From assembly GCF_003004785.1 (NCBI RefSeq), contig NZ_PVZS01000009.1:1-64000 (forward strand): a DNA stretch of 64,000 nucleotides, in the 5' to 3' direction. This document shows positions 50,261-58,555 of this stretch, piece by piece. The stretch comes from Alsobacter soli. GTDB taxonomy: Bacteria; Pseudomonadota; Alphaproteobacteria; Rhizobiales; Beijerinckiaceae. Each line of letters begins with the position of its first letter. Position 1 is the stretch's first letter. Under the pieces are notes generated by a model. That model ran no database searches, had not been told where the DNA came from, and saw only the letters and a list, made by a program, of their open reading frames with translations. The position numbers and the translations under genes are program-made.

Positions 50261-53200
50261 TTGCGTGACTTTCTGACCGGCTTGGCGATCCTGGTGATCG
50301 TCGCCCTCGCGGCGGCGCTGGTCGGGCCGTTCTTTGTGGACTGGGCGGCGCAACGCGGACGCATCGAGGAGCGCCTGATGCAGGCCCTCGGGGTCCCGGT
50401 CTCGATCGAAGGGCCTATCGAGGTCCGCCTTTTGCCCTCGCCCCGCATCGACGTGCGCTCGCTCGCCTTGAACCGGGGAGGGCAAGGCCCCACGGTGCAT
50501 GCGGATCGCATCACTGCGGAACTCGCCGTCATGCCGCTTCTCCGGGGCGACGTGCGGATCGTCGAGGCCTTCCTGGACAAGCCTGTTGCTGACGCCGCGC
50601 TCGCCGCGGACGGTTCGATCGAGGGCCTGCAGGCCTATGCGGCTTCGCTTCAGAGCGCCCGGAATGTCGCCATCGAGCGCCTCGTGGTTCGGGACGGGGC
50701 CGTCAGGCTGCGCGACCGCTCCTCCGACCGCTTGGCGGCCATCGAGGACATCGATGGCGAGGCTGACGCCCAGTCCCTTGTCGGTCCCTGGCGCGCCAAT
50801 GGCCGCGCGCTCATCGGCGGCGCGCCGCTTGACGTGCGCGTCGCGACCGGCGCGCCGGAATCGCAGGGCGTTCGCCTCAAGCTGATGGCCCAAGCGGTCA
50901 ACGGCCACCAGCGTGCGGAGGCGGATGGGCGCATCCTGGCCGACAATGCCGGCGCGCTGCTGTTCGACGGCCGGCTGACGGCCGGCGGGCGTGTTCGCTG
51001 GCCGGACCGGGACGGCTTCTCCCTGCGGCCCTGGACCTTCGTTGCCAACGCCCGGCTGCAGAGCCGGGGCGGGGAACTCACGCAGGTCGAGCTTGAGGCC
51101 GGGGGCGAGGACATCCCCGCCAAGTTCGCCGGTTCAGGCGCGTTGGCGCTCGGTGGGCAGCCGCGGCTGTCCCTCGCGCTGGAGAGCAAGCAGATCGATC
51201 TGGACAAGCCGTTCACGCTCCAGGGTCGGCCGGCGCCGTCGCCCTCCGAGGCGCTAGGGGCCTGGGTCAACGCGTTCAGCATGGAGGACGCGGGGTTCTC
51301 GCCGCCGCTGCCCATCTCCGCGACGTTCAAGGTCGGATCGGTCCTGCTCGGAGGCGACGTCGCCAGCAACGCGGAGGCCGACCTCACGGCGGAAGGCGCC
51401 GGGCTCGGCATCGACCGATTCCAAGCGGCGTTGCCGGGGGCAGGGGAGATCCAGCTGAGCGGCCGCGCCGCCTTCACGCAGGGAGGACGCTTTGACGGAC
51501 ACGTGCGCGTGGCCGCAAAGGACGCATCCCGGCTGATGGGATGGGCGGAGGCCGAGCGGTCGGGACGTTCGGGCCGGTTGGGCGACGCCAAGGACGTGGC
51601 GGCGGAGGCGGACGTCTCCTTTTCGTCCGCAGTGATGGCCGCCCGGTCCCTGAAGCTGCGGGTGGAGAAGTCCACCCTCCAGGGCACTGTTCGTTACACG
51701 CCGCCGGAACTGGCCGAGCGGGGCAAGTTCGAGGCGCAGCTCACGTCGGACGGATTGGCCGTCGAGCAGGCGCCCGACGTCTCCACCCTGGCTGCGGCGG
51801 CGCAGGGCGTGGATGTCTCGATCACCCTGAACGCCCGCAACGTGCGGGTGGGGAGGGACAAGGGGCCCACCGTCGGCGCGGGCCGCCTCGGTGTGAAGCT
51901 GTCCGTAACCGCCGAAGGGCTTGTGATCGACTCTCTCGACATCGCCGATGTGGGCGGCGCCTCGCTGTCTGCGTCCGGACGGGTGGGCGAGAAGGGCGGC
52001 CGGCTCGACGCCACGGTCGACGCGCGGCGGGTCGAGCCCTTGGCGGAACTGCTGAAGAAGATCGCTCCCGGGCGTTTCCCCGGCATGTTGTCGGCCCGCG
52101 CCGCATCGCTCAGCCCGCTCAAACTGAAGCTCTCCGCCACCCGGGCCGCCGGCAACGCTGGGCCGACCGAGATCAGCGTCCAGGGTTCGGCCGCCGCGTC
52201 GCGCGTCTCAGCCTCGGCGACGCTCGGCGGCGGGGCCACAGGCGACCACGTCGCGATGGCGCTGAAGCTGGACTCGCTCGAAAGCGCGCCGTTCCTGCGC
52301 CAGCTTGGGTTCGAGGCGCTGCCTTTGTCGGGCTTTGGCCCGGGACGGCTCGCGGTCGATGTCGATGGCCGATTTGGCAACGGGGCGACCCTCCGGATCT
52401 CCGGCGCAGCCGCAGGCGCCAGCGTATCCGGACAGGGCAGCATCGGCCAATCCGCCGCGGATCCAGACGTGGTCGGGTCTTTCAGCGTGAGCGCGGCCGA
52501 TGTCTCGCCCTTGCTGCAACTCCTGGCCCTCCCAGGCCCGGACGGCCTCAGCAGGGTCCCGCTGCAGGCAAGCGCCGACCTGAGCGCCGGCGAGGAGCGC
52601 TGGACATTCTCAAACCTGAAAGGCGGCTTCGGCGCCGAGCCGTTCAGCGGCCGGCTGGTCGTCGACCTGCAAAAAGCATCCCTCGAAGGCGCTCTCGACC
52701 TGGAGCATGTCGTCGCGCCCGCCCTGGCGGGCCTTGCGCTCGGGCCGACCCAGCCGCCCATCGCGTCCTCGCTCTGGTCATCAAGCCGCTTCGCCCCGGT
52801 GCTGACACCTCCCTATCCGATCACGCTGGCGATCAGGGCCAAGGGGCTGGATCTCGGACAAGGATGGACCGCCGACAACCCGAGCTTCACCCTGAACTGG
52901 ACGCCCGAGGCGCTCGAGATTTCGCGAGGGGAGGCCTCGTTCATGGGCGGGCGACTGGGGGGCGGGTTCCAGATTCGGCGCCAGGGTGGGCTCGCCAACC
53001 TATCAGGCAAGCTGACCGCAGTGGGCGTCTCCGCGCCGGCGCTGTGGCCCCAATCCGACCTGGCGGGAACCATCGATGGCGAGTTGGACGGGGCGGCGGC
53101 AGGCGAAAGCGTATCGAGCCTCGTGGCCAATCTGTCAGGGGGCGGCAATGTCCGGGTGCGTTCGCTGGTCATCCCCCGGCTCGACCCGAGCGCCTTGCCG

Positions 53201-53944
53201 GGGGCTGCCGCTTCGTTGGACGCCGAAGGCTCGATCGCGGACGTGCAGAAGGTTTCGGAGGCCCTTGCGGGGGCTCTGGATCGATCGGGGCTGCAGGTTC
53301 CGTCCCTCTCGGCTCCTGTGACGCTCTCCAATGGGGTCGTCCGGTTTGGGCCGGTGGCCATCGAGGGGCCAACCAGCATCCAGGCTTCGTCGACTTACGA
53401 TCTCCGCAGCGGCAGGTTTGAAGGACGCGGGGCTTTGTCCGCCCCGGCCCCGGCCGGGTGGGCCGGTCCGGCGCCGCAGGCGACGGTGACTTGGCGTAAG
53501 GCTCGGGGCGCGGCCGGCGCACGCGACATCGACGTTTCCCTTTTGGCGAACACGCTGACCACCCACGCGGTGGCCCGGGAGTTGGAGAAGGTCGAGGCCG
53601 CGGAGTCTGACTTGCGCGAGCGCCAGTTCTTCATGCGTCGCCTCAAGGCCGACCGGGAGCGCATCGAACGGGAAAAGCGGGACGCTGAGGCTGCCAGGGC
53701 CGCCGAGGAGGCCAAGGCCGCGGAGGACGCCCGGAAGGTGGAGGAGGCCCGGAGGGCCGCGGAAGCCAAGCGGCTGGAGGAGGAGCGGGCGGCCGAGAAG
53801 GCCAGGCGTGAGGGCGACCAGGCTTCCGGCGTCGCTCCCGTCGATACGGGAGCGAGCGACGCGGCCCGTATCCTCGGGCTATCGTCGCCCAGTCTGGCCA
53901 ACCCTCAACAGCCAAACGCGCCGGCTGGACCTAGCCAGCCCTAA
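50261..53944 (+). CDS. Very large AsmA family protein
   Basis: Predicted inner-membrane-anchored periplasmic protein of 1227 residues related to AsmA/TamB-like bridge proteins implicated in lipid transport and outer-membrane assembly. The N-terminal anchor is FLTGLAILVIVALAAALVGPFFVDW (about residues 4-28), followed by the AsmA signature GRIEERLMQALGVPVSIEGPIEVRLLPSPRIDVRSLAL. A long beta-rich body with AsmA_2-like repeats follows. The last 120 residues change to a charged alpha-helical coiled coil (KADRERIEREKRDAEAARAAEEAKAAEDARKVEEARRAAEAKRLEEERAAEKARREGD) and a Pro/Asn tail. The start is TTG at 50261; no better start lies nearby. The 3' end overlaps the convergent ribbon-helix-helix gene by 14 nt. 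Confidence 0.88.
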   Translation: MRDFLTGLAILVIVALAAALVGPFFVDWAAQRGRIEERLMQALGVPVSIEGPIEVRLLPSPRIDVRSLALNRGGQGPTVHADRITAELAVMPLLRGDVRIVEAFLDKPVADAALAADGSIEGLQAYAASLQSARNVAIERLVVRDGAVRLRDRSSDRLAAIEDIDGEADAQSLVGPWRANGRALIGGAPLDVRVATGAPESQGVRLKLMAQAVNGHQRAEADGRILADNAGALLFDGRLTAGGRVRWPDRDGFSLRPWTFVANARLQSRGGELTQVELEAGGEDIPAKFAGSGALALGGQPRLSLALESKQIDLDKPFTLQGRPAPSPSEALGAWVNAFSMEDAGFSPPLPISATFKVGSVLLGGDVASNAEADLTAEGAGLGIDRFQAALPGAGEIQLSGRAAFTQGGRFDGHVRVAAKDASRLMGWAEAERSGRSGRLGDAKDVAAEADVSFSSAVMAARSLKLRVEKSTLQGTVRYTPPELAERGKFEAQLTSDGLAVEQAPDVSTLAAAAQGVDVSITLNARNVRVGRDKGPTVGAGRLGVKLSVTAEGLVIDSLDIADVGGASLSASGRVGEKGGRLDATVDARRVEPLAELLKKIAPGRFPGMLSARAASLSPLKLKLSATRAAGNAGPTEISVQGSAAASRVSASATLGGGATGDHVAMALKLDSLESAPFLRQLGFEALPLSGFGPGRLAVDVDGRFGNGATLRISGAAAGASVSGQGSIGQSAADPDVVGSFSVSAADVSPLLQLLALPGPDGLSRVPLQASADLSAGEERWTFSNLKGGFGAEPFSGRLVVDLQKASLEGALDLEHVVAPALAGLALGPTQPPIASSLWSSSRFAPVLTPPYPITLAIRAKGLDLGQGWTADNPSFTLNWTPEALEISRGEASFMGGRLGGGFQIRRQGGLANLSGKLTAVGVSAPALWPQSDLAGTIDGELDGAAAGESVSSLVANLSGGGNVRVRSLVIPRLDPSALPGAAASLDAEGSIADVQKVSEALAGALDRSGLQVPSLSAPVTLSNGVVRFGPVAIEGPTSIQASSTYDLRSGRFEGRGALSAPAPAGWAGPAPQATVTWRKARGAAGARDIDVSLLANTLTTHAVARELEKVEAAESDLRERQFFMRRLKADRERIEREKRDAEAARAAEEAKAAEDARKVEEARRAAEAKRLEEERAAEKARREGDQASGVAPVDTGASDAARILGLSSPSLANPQQPNAPAGPSQP

Positions 53945-54173
53945 GGGCCGCCAGGTCTCGGTCTTGATAGTGCGCCAGCACGGCCACCCGAATAGCGGAC
54001 GAGAGATTCGCATCCTGCCGCTCGGCGTCGATCTGAGCGATCAATGAATTGAGGCTGAGCCCGCGCGCCCGAGCCATGTCCTTCAGGGCGTCCCAGAACG
54101 GCTCCTCGATGGACACGCTTGTCCGATGGCCGGCCAGCAGGACGGAGCGCTTGACAATCCGACCGCCGCTCAC
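53931..54173 (-). CDS. Ribbon-helix-helix domain protein
   Basis: Protein of 80 residues. RTSVSIEEPFWDALKDMARARGLSLNSLIAQIDAERQDANLSSAIRVAVLAHY (about residues 17-69) is a RHH_4-type fold; the strand RTSVSIEE would contact DNA in a dimer. It is probably a small transcription factor, target unknown. The ATG at 54173 overlaps the stop of the DUF4169 gene by 4 nt, so it is the last gene of the ssrA-sspB-DUF4169 series. It overlaps the 3' end of the convergent asmA-like gene. Confidence 0.82.
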   Translation of the reverse strand: MSGGRIVKRSVLLAGHRTSVSIEEPFWDALKDMARARGLSLNSLIAQIDAERQDANLSSAIRVAVLAHYQDRDLAALRAG

Positions 54174-54379
54174 GCCTCGCCGTCCCCGATCGGCTTGGAG
54201 ACGGGGCCAAGGCGGTGTCCCTCGAGCCGGCGGGCGGCCAGTTCGTCCTCGGCCTCGAGGCGCTGGCGCTCGGCCTTGGTGCGGCCGAAGCGGACGCGGT
54301 TTTCTGAGGCCTGCGCCTCCGCCGCGGCACGGCCCTTCGCCTTGCGGGCGCGGCGAAGGTTGATGATGTCGGCCGTCAT
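54170..54379 (-). CDS. DUF4169 family protein
   Basis: Protein of 69 residues, highly charged and helical: MTADIINLRRARKAKGRAAA, then AQASENRVRFGRTKAERQRLEAEDELAARRLEGHRLG. The pattern NLRRARK...ENRxxFGRTKAER...LxGHRL is that of DUF4169, a short alphaproteobacterial family without known function. It lies 12 nt downstream of sspB and overlaps the ribbon-helix-helix gene, so the three are probably one operon. Confidence 0.82.
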   Translation of the reverse strand: MTADIINLRRARKAKGRAAAEAQASENRVRFGRTKAERQRLEAEDELAARRLEGHRLGPVSKPIGDGEA

Positions 54380-54391
54380 TGGGACCGAGGA

Positions 54392-54931
54392 TCAGGTTTT
54401 CTTGCGAAAAGCGTCGAGGCTGACGACCTGGGCGCTCCCCTTGTCATCCCCAGCCTCTTCCGCCTTCGCTTCTGCGGCTTCCCCGTTTTTGCGGGCCGGG
54501 AGGGCGGCGGGAGCAGCAGGGCTCTCGCCCTCCGTTTCCTCTTCGTCGGCTTCGTCGTTGTCAGCCGTTTCGGCTCCTGACAACTCGAACTTGAGACCGA
54601 ACTGCACCGATGGGTCGAAGAAGCCCGTCAGGGCGTCGAAGGGCACGAGCAGCCGCTCGGGAATGCCCGAAAAGGAAAGACCCACCTCGAAGGAGTGATC
54701 GGTCAGGGAGAGATCCCAGAACTGGTGCTGGAGGACGATGGTCATCTCCTCCGGATACTTCTCGCGAAGCCGGCTGGAGATGCGCACGCCTGGGTCACCG
54801 GTGCGGAACGAGATGTAGAAATGATGGTCGCCAGGAAGCCCGTGGGCCGCGGCGTCGGCAAGAACCTTGCGAACCACGCCCTTGAGCGCGTCCTGCACAA
54901 GGAGATCGTAGCGAATGAGGTCCTGCGGCAT
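54392..54931 (-). CDS. sspB: Alphaproteobacterial SspB, ClpXP adaptor for tmRNA-tagged proteins
   Basis: Adaptor that delivers ssrA-tagged proteins to ClpXP. It has 179 residues. The N-terminal peptide-binding fold is LIRYDLLVQDALKGVVRKVLADAAAHGLPGDHHFYISFRTGDPGVRISSRLREKYPEEMTIVLQHQFWDL (about residues 5-75), then FEVGLSFSGIPERLLVPFDALTGFFDPSVQFGLKF. An acidic Ala/Glu linker (about 120-165) leads to the C-terminal ClpX-docking tail AQVVSLDAFRKK. It lies just downstream of ssrA on the same strand, an informative pairing of adaptor and tag. Confidence 0.9.
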   Translation of the reverse strand: MPQDLIRYDLLVQDALKGVVRKVLADAAAHGLPGDHHFYISFRTGDPGVRISSRLREKYPEEMTIVLQHQFWDLSLTDHSFEVGLSFSGIPERLLVPFDALTGFFDPSVQFGLKFELSGAETADNDEADEEETEGESPAAPAALPARKNGEAAEAKAEEAGDDKGSAQVVSLDAFRKKT

Positions 54932-54984
54932 TCCTGAACCGGAGCGAGGAGGGAAGAAGTGGAGGCTTCTGTTGCCAGGCGCCT

Positions 54985-55288
54985 CCGGGCCCCGCCCTAC
55001 GGTGCTACCCGCAAGGACTTGGTTTCGGTGTCAGAGACCGCTTACGCGGCCACCGCAACCGGAGCATAGTTGTCGTTGGCAACTATAAGTTTAGCCCGAT
55101 AACGGCGGTACCATGCCGAGCGAAAGAGCACCCTTTACACCCACGTCGATCCTATTTCGCCCCCGCCGGAGCCCAGCCCCATAAGAGCCGGTTCTGGGTT
55201 CTGGTGGAGGCGCCGGGTACCGCCCCCGGGTCCGTAAGGCTTATTCCGATGACCGTTTATCGCCATAGTCGCCCTTTCGAGCGACGCA
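54985..55288 (-). ncRNA. ssrA: Circularly permuted two-piece tmRNA (ssrA)
   Basis: Rescues stalled ribosomes. On the minus strand the acceptor piece comes first: a hairpin GTCGCTC-GAAA-GGGCGAC at about 55266-55283, then a 3' end CGCCTCC plus ACCA at 55212-55202. A spacer of about 37 nt follows (55201-55165). The coding piece begins GGGGGCG at 55164. GGGGGCG and CGCCTCC form a 7-bp acceptor stem with a G-U as the third pair, the alanyl-tRNA synthetase signature. The reading frame at 55080-55042 encodes the tag ANDNYAPVAVAA then TAA, starting at resume codon GCC. This permuted arrangement is characteristic of Alphaproteobacteria. The outer 5' end and the 3' end of the coding piece are estimates. 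Confidence 0.92.
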
Positions 55289-55291
55289 CCG

Positions 55292-55320
55292 AATATAGGG
55301 CGTGGCGCCCCCGAACGGAA
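55292..55320 (-). promoter_or_regulatory. Candidate ssrA promoter
   Basis: On the minus strand TATATT (55297-55292) is a near-consensus -10, with TTCCGT 17 nt upstream (55320-55315) as a weak -35. The predicted start is about 55285, at the 5' edge of the tmRNA acceptor piece. Confidence 0.45.
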
Positions 55321-55442
55321 GGGGGAGGGGATCGATTTGCGCAGCGCTGGCCGCATCGGCGCCGATTTCAGTGGACCGCGCCCGCTCGCGAGGTGGCCTG
55401 CCCGGTTTTCTGCTCTAAGGTCCGCGCGAGAGAGGATCCCCC

Positions 55443-56237
55443 ATGCAGGCCTATCACGACCTTCTCCGCCGCGTGCTCGACGAGGGCGTCCGCAAGTCGG
55501 ACCGCACGGGGACGGGCACGATCAGCGTGTTCGGCCACCAGATGCGCTTCGACCTGGCCGAGGGTTTTCCCCTCGTCACGACCAAGAAGCTTCACCTGAA
55601 GTCCATCGTCCACGAGCTGCTGTGGTTCCTGGCCGGCGACACGAACGTCGCCTATCTCCAGGCGAACGGCGTCAGCATCTGGGACGAGTGGGCGGACGAG
55701 AAGGGCGATCTCGGGCCCGTCTATGGCAAGCAGTGGCGCAGCTGGGAGAAGCCCGGCGGCGGCACGGTGGACCAGATCCGGTGGGTGCTGGACGAGATCC
55801 GCCGCAACCCCGATTCGCGCAGGCTGATCGTGTCCGCCTGGAACCCGGCCGACCTCGACCGGATGGCGCTGGCGCCATGCCACTGCCTGTTCCAGTTCTA
55901 TGTGGCCGAGGGGCGGCTCTCCTGCCAGCTGTACCAGCGCTCTGCCGACATCTTCCTGGGGGTGCCCTTCAACATCGCGAGCTACGCCCTGCTCACCGCC
56001 ATGGTGGCGCACGTCACCGGGCTGCAGCCGGGAGAGTTCATCCACTCGTTCGGGGACGCGCACCTGTACGTGAACCATCTAGAGCAGGCCAAGCTGCAGC
56101 TTTCGCGGGATCCGCGGCCGCTGCCGCGGCTCAAGCTCAATCCCGCCGTGAAGAGCCTCTTCGACTTCGCGTACGACGATATTGCGATCGAGGGCTACGA
56201 TCCACATCCCGCCATCCGGGCTCCGGTGGCGGTCTAG
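55443..56237 (+). CDS. thyA: Thymidylate synthase
   Basis: Converts dUMP to dTMP with methylene-THF, yielding dihydrofolate. It has 264 residues, the same length as E. coli Thy[19 protein letters not shown] near residues 21-40, [79 protein letters not shown] with catalytic Cys146, [20 protein letters not shown] and [16 protein letters not shown] are canonical. GAGAGGAT precedes ATG 55443. It is divergent from ssrA and followed by a GNAT gene and folA, which regenerates the folate it oxidises. Confidence 0.97.
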   Translation: MQAYHDLLRRVLDEGVRKSDRTGTGTISVFGHQMRFDLAEGFPLVTTKKLHLKSIVHELLWFLAGDTNVAYLQANGVSIWDEWADEKGDLGPVYGKQWRSWEKPGGGTVDQIRWVLDEIRRNPDSRRLIVSAWNPADLDRMALAPCHCLFQFYVAEGRLSCQLYQRSADIFLGVPFNIASYALLTAMVAHVTGLQPGEFIHSFGDAHLYVNHLEQAKLQLSRDPRPLPRLKLNPAVKSLFDFAYDDIAIEGYDPHPAIRAPVAV

Positions 56238-56256
56238 GCGTTCTCCAGGACCTTTC

Positions 56257-56742
56257 ATGACCCTGCACATCCGCCCCGCCCGCCGCGGCGACGCGCCGCT
56301 CGTGATGCAGCTCATCCGCGAACTCGGGGAATACGAGCGGCTCGCGCACGAGATTGACGCCACGCCGGAGCTCATCGAGCAGGCGCTTTTCGGCGAGGAG
56401 CCACGCGTGTTCTGCGACATCGCCGAATGGCATGGGCAGGCGGTCGGCTTCGCGCTCTGGTTCTACAATTTCTCCACGTTCCGCGGCCGGCACGGGATCT
56501 ATCTGGAGGACCTGTTCGTTCGTCCGGAGGCGCGCGGCCATGGCCTGGGCAAGGCCCTGCTGGCGAACCTCGCCAAGCGCTGCGTGGCGGAGAACCTGGC
56601 CCGGCTGGAGTGGTCCGTGCTCGACTGGAACCAACCCTCCATCGACTTCTACAAGGCCCAGGGCGCGGAAACGCTCGACGACTGGATCAAATGCCGCGTG
56701 ACCGGCGAGGCGCTGTGGCGCCTGGCTGACCAGGCCCGGTGA
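56257..56742 (+). CDS. GNAT family N-acetyltransferase
   Basis: Acetyl-CoA-dependent N-acetyltransferase of 161 residues, substrate not evident. LHIRPARRGDAPLVMQLIRELGEYERL opens the fold. FCDIAEWHGQAVGFALWFYNFSTFRGRHGIYLEDLFVRPEARGHGLGKALLANLAKRC (about residues 51-110) carries the motif A pyrophosphate loop RPEARGHGLGKAL. The sequence resembles the diamine/thialysine acetyltransferase branch (YNFSTFRGRxGIYLEDLFV), so a small amine substrate is possible. CCAGGA lies upstream of ATG 56257. The folA GTG overlaps its stop. Confidence 0.87.
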   Translation: MTLHIRPARRGDAPLVMQLIRELGEYERLAHEIDATPELIEQALFGEEPRVFCDIAEWHGQAVGFALWFYNFSTFRGRHGIYLEDLFVRPEARGHGLGKALLANLAKRCVAENLARLEWSVLDWNQPSIDFYKAQGAETLDDWIKCRVTGEALWRLADQAR

Positions 56743-57263
56743 GCGCCGTGGCGCTGCCGCTCGTCAGCGTGGTCGCGGTCGCCGACAACGGCGTCATCGG
56801 TCGCGACAACGGGCTCGTGTGGCGGCTGAAGTCCGACCTGAGGCACTTCCGGGCCCTCACGATCGGTCGGCCCATCATCATGGGCCGCAAGACCTTCCTG
56901 TCGATCGGCAAGCCGCTGCCCGGGCGGGAGACGATCGTGCTCACGCGAGATCCGTCGTTTCAGGTTGCGGGCGTCCATGTGGCGCACGCCGTGGAGGATG
57001 CGCTGGACTTGGGGCAGCAGATCGGCCTGCGGATGAACGCCGACAGCGTCTGCGTGGTCGGGGGCGCGCAGATCTACGCCGAAACGATGGGCCGGGTAGA
57101 CCGGATTCATCTCACGGCCGTGCATGCGTCCCCGGACGGGGATGTGGTGTTTCCGCCCATCGACAGGGCGCAGTTCCGGCAAGTCGGGCGCGAGGACCAC
57201 CCCGCGGGGCCGGACGACGAATTCGCCTTTTCGTACATCGACTACGAACGCATCAGGCCGTGA
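56739..57263 (+). CDS. folA: Dihydrofolate reductase
   Basis: NADPH-dependent reduction of dihydrofolate. It has 174 residues. VSVVAVADNGVIGRDNGLVWRLKSDLRHFRALTIGRPIIMGRKTFLSIGKPLPGRETIVLTRD (about residues 7-70) contains the substrate-binding region; the usual NGLPW is NGLVW here. VCVVGGAQIYAETMGRVDRIHLTAVHASPDGDVVFP is the C-terminal core. Start GTG 56739 forms a GTGA overlap with the acetyltransferase gene. Together with thyA it closes the thymidylate folate cycle. Confidence 0.93.
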   Translation: MSAVALPLVSVVAVADNGVIGRDNGLVWRLKSDLRHFRALTIGRPIIMGRKTFLSIGKPLPGRETIVLTRDPSFQVAGVHVAHAVEDALDLGQQIGLRMNADSVCVVGGAQIYAETMGRVDRIHLTAVHASPDGDVVFPPIDRAQFRQVGREDHPAGPDDEFAFSYIDYERIRP

Positions 57264-57424
57264 ACCGGGGTTGCGGCGCCCTGGCGCTGCGGTTCGTCAA
57301 CCATCCCGGCCGAGCCTCCGTTGACGAAGCGGAGACGAGACACCACTTCCGTGCCATAAACACGCCGCGGGCCTTTCGAGCGCCCCGGCGATAACATCGG
57401 CCAGAGCGGAAGAAGGACAGCTTG

Positions 57425-58555
57425 ATGCCGTGGAGCAATCAGAGCGGCGGGGGAGGACCCTGGGGGCCGCGGAAGCAGGGGCCGTGGGGGACGGGCCCGC
57501 AAGGCGGCGGCGGGGGCAACGGAGCGCCGCCGGACCTTGAAGAGCTCCTCCGGCGCAGCCAGGACAAGCTCCGGCAGGTGATGCCGGGCGGCGGCGGCGT
57601 GGGCGGCAAGGGCGCTGCGGCCATCGCGCTCGGCGCGGTGCTGCTGTGGCTCGCCACCGGCTTCTACACGGTTCGTCCCGACGAGGTCGGCCTCAACCTG
57701 GTGTTCGGCAAATATGTCGGCACGAGCCAGCCTGGCCTGAACTACAATTTCCCCTATCCGATCGGCTCGGTCGTGAAGCCGCGCGTGACGGTGGTGAACA
57801 CCACGGAGGTCGGCTACCGCAGCGCCGAGGGCGCGCGCAGGAGCGGCTATCGTGACGTGCTCGAAGAGAGCCTGATGCTGACCGGCGACGAGAACATCGT
57901 CGACATCGACTTCGCCGTGCAGTGGCAAATCAATCCGGCCCGGGCGGCCGACTTCGTGTTCAACATCCAGGCCCCCGAGGCCTCGGTGAAGGCCGTGGCC
58001 GAGGCGGCCATGCGTGAGGTCGTCGGCCGTCGCAACATCCAGCAGATCCTGACCACCGACCGCGGGGCTATCGAGAACGAGGTCCGGCAGCACATGCAGG
58101 ACGTGCTCAACACCTATAATTCGGGCGTGGAAGTCCGGCTCGTCCAATTGCAGAAGGTGGACCCGCCCCAGCAGGTCATCGACGCCTTCCGCGACGTGCA
58201 GGCGGCCCGTCAGGACCAGGACCGCGCGCGCAACGAGGCCGAGACCTACGCCAGCAAGGTGGTGCCGGAGGCGCGAGGCGAGGCGGCCCGCATCGTCCAG
58301 GAGGCGGAAGCCTACCGCGAGCGCGTCGTCGCCGAGGCGAACGGCCAGGCGAGCCGGTTCAAGCAGGTGTACGAGGAGTACCGCAAGGCGCCCGACGTGA
58401 CGCGTGAGCGGATGTACCTGGAAACCATGGAAAAGGTATTCGGCGGCTCCGACAAGATCATCCTCGACAGCAAGAACGGCTCGGGCCAGGGCGTCGTGCC
58501 CTACCTGTCGCTGAACGAGCTCCAGCGCCGCCAGACGCAGGGGGCACAGAAGTGA
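57425..58555 (+). CDS. hflK: FtsH protease modulator HflK
   Basis: SPFH-domain membrane protein that forms the HflKC cage around FtsH. It has 376 residues. The Gly/Pro-rich N-terminus (MPWSNQSGGGGPWGPRKQGPWG) is typical of HflK. One membrane helix (AAIALGAVLLWLATGFYTV, about residues 61-79) precedes the SPFH domain (VRPDEVGLNLVFGKYVGTSQPGLNYNFPYPIG; ALMLTGDENIVDIDFAVQWQI). A long helix (QAARQDQDRARNEAETYASKVVPEARGEAARIVQEAEAYRERVVAEANGQASRF) and the tail NELQRRQ follow. ATG 57425 is chosen over the adjacent TTG 57422. It overlaps hflC by 4 nt (GTGA). Confidence 0.95.
   Translation: MPWSNQSGGGGPWGPRKQGPWGTGPQGGGGGNGAPPDLEELLRRSQDKLRQVMPGGGGVGGKGAAAIALGAVLLWLATGFYTVRPDEVGLNLVFGKYVGTSQPGLNYNFPYPIGSVVKPRVTVVNTTEVGYRSAEGARRSGYRDVLEESLMLTGDENIVDIDFAVQWQINPARAADFVFNIQAPEASVKAVAEAAMREVVGRRNIQQILTTDRGAIENEVRQHMQDVLNTYNSGVEVRLVQLQKVDPPQQVIDAFRDVQAARQDQDRARNEAETYASKVVPEARGEAARIVQEAEAYRERVVAEANGQASRFKQVYEEYRKAPDVTRERMYLETMEKVFGGSDKIILDSKNGSGQGVVPYLSLNELQRRQTQGAQK

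Noticed and set aside
51541-53421. A 626-codon frame overlapping the AsmA-like gene in another register.
   Set aside because: Arg/Gly-rich shadow frame; the AsmA frame has a clear anchor and family signature.
55135-55356. A 73-codon minus-strand frame and overlapping plus-strand frames at 55.2-55.6 kb.
   Set aside because: They lie across the tmRNA gene and its promoter, whose RNA features explain the sequence.
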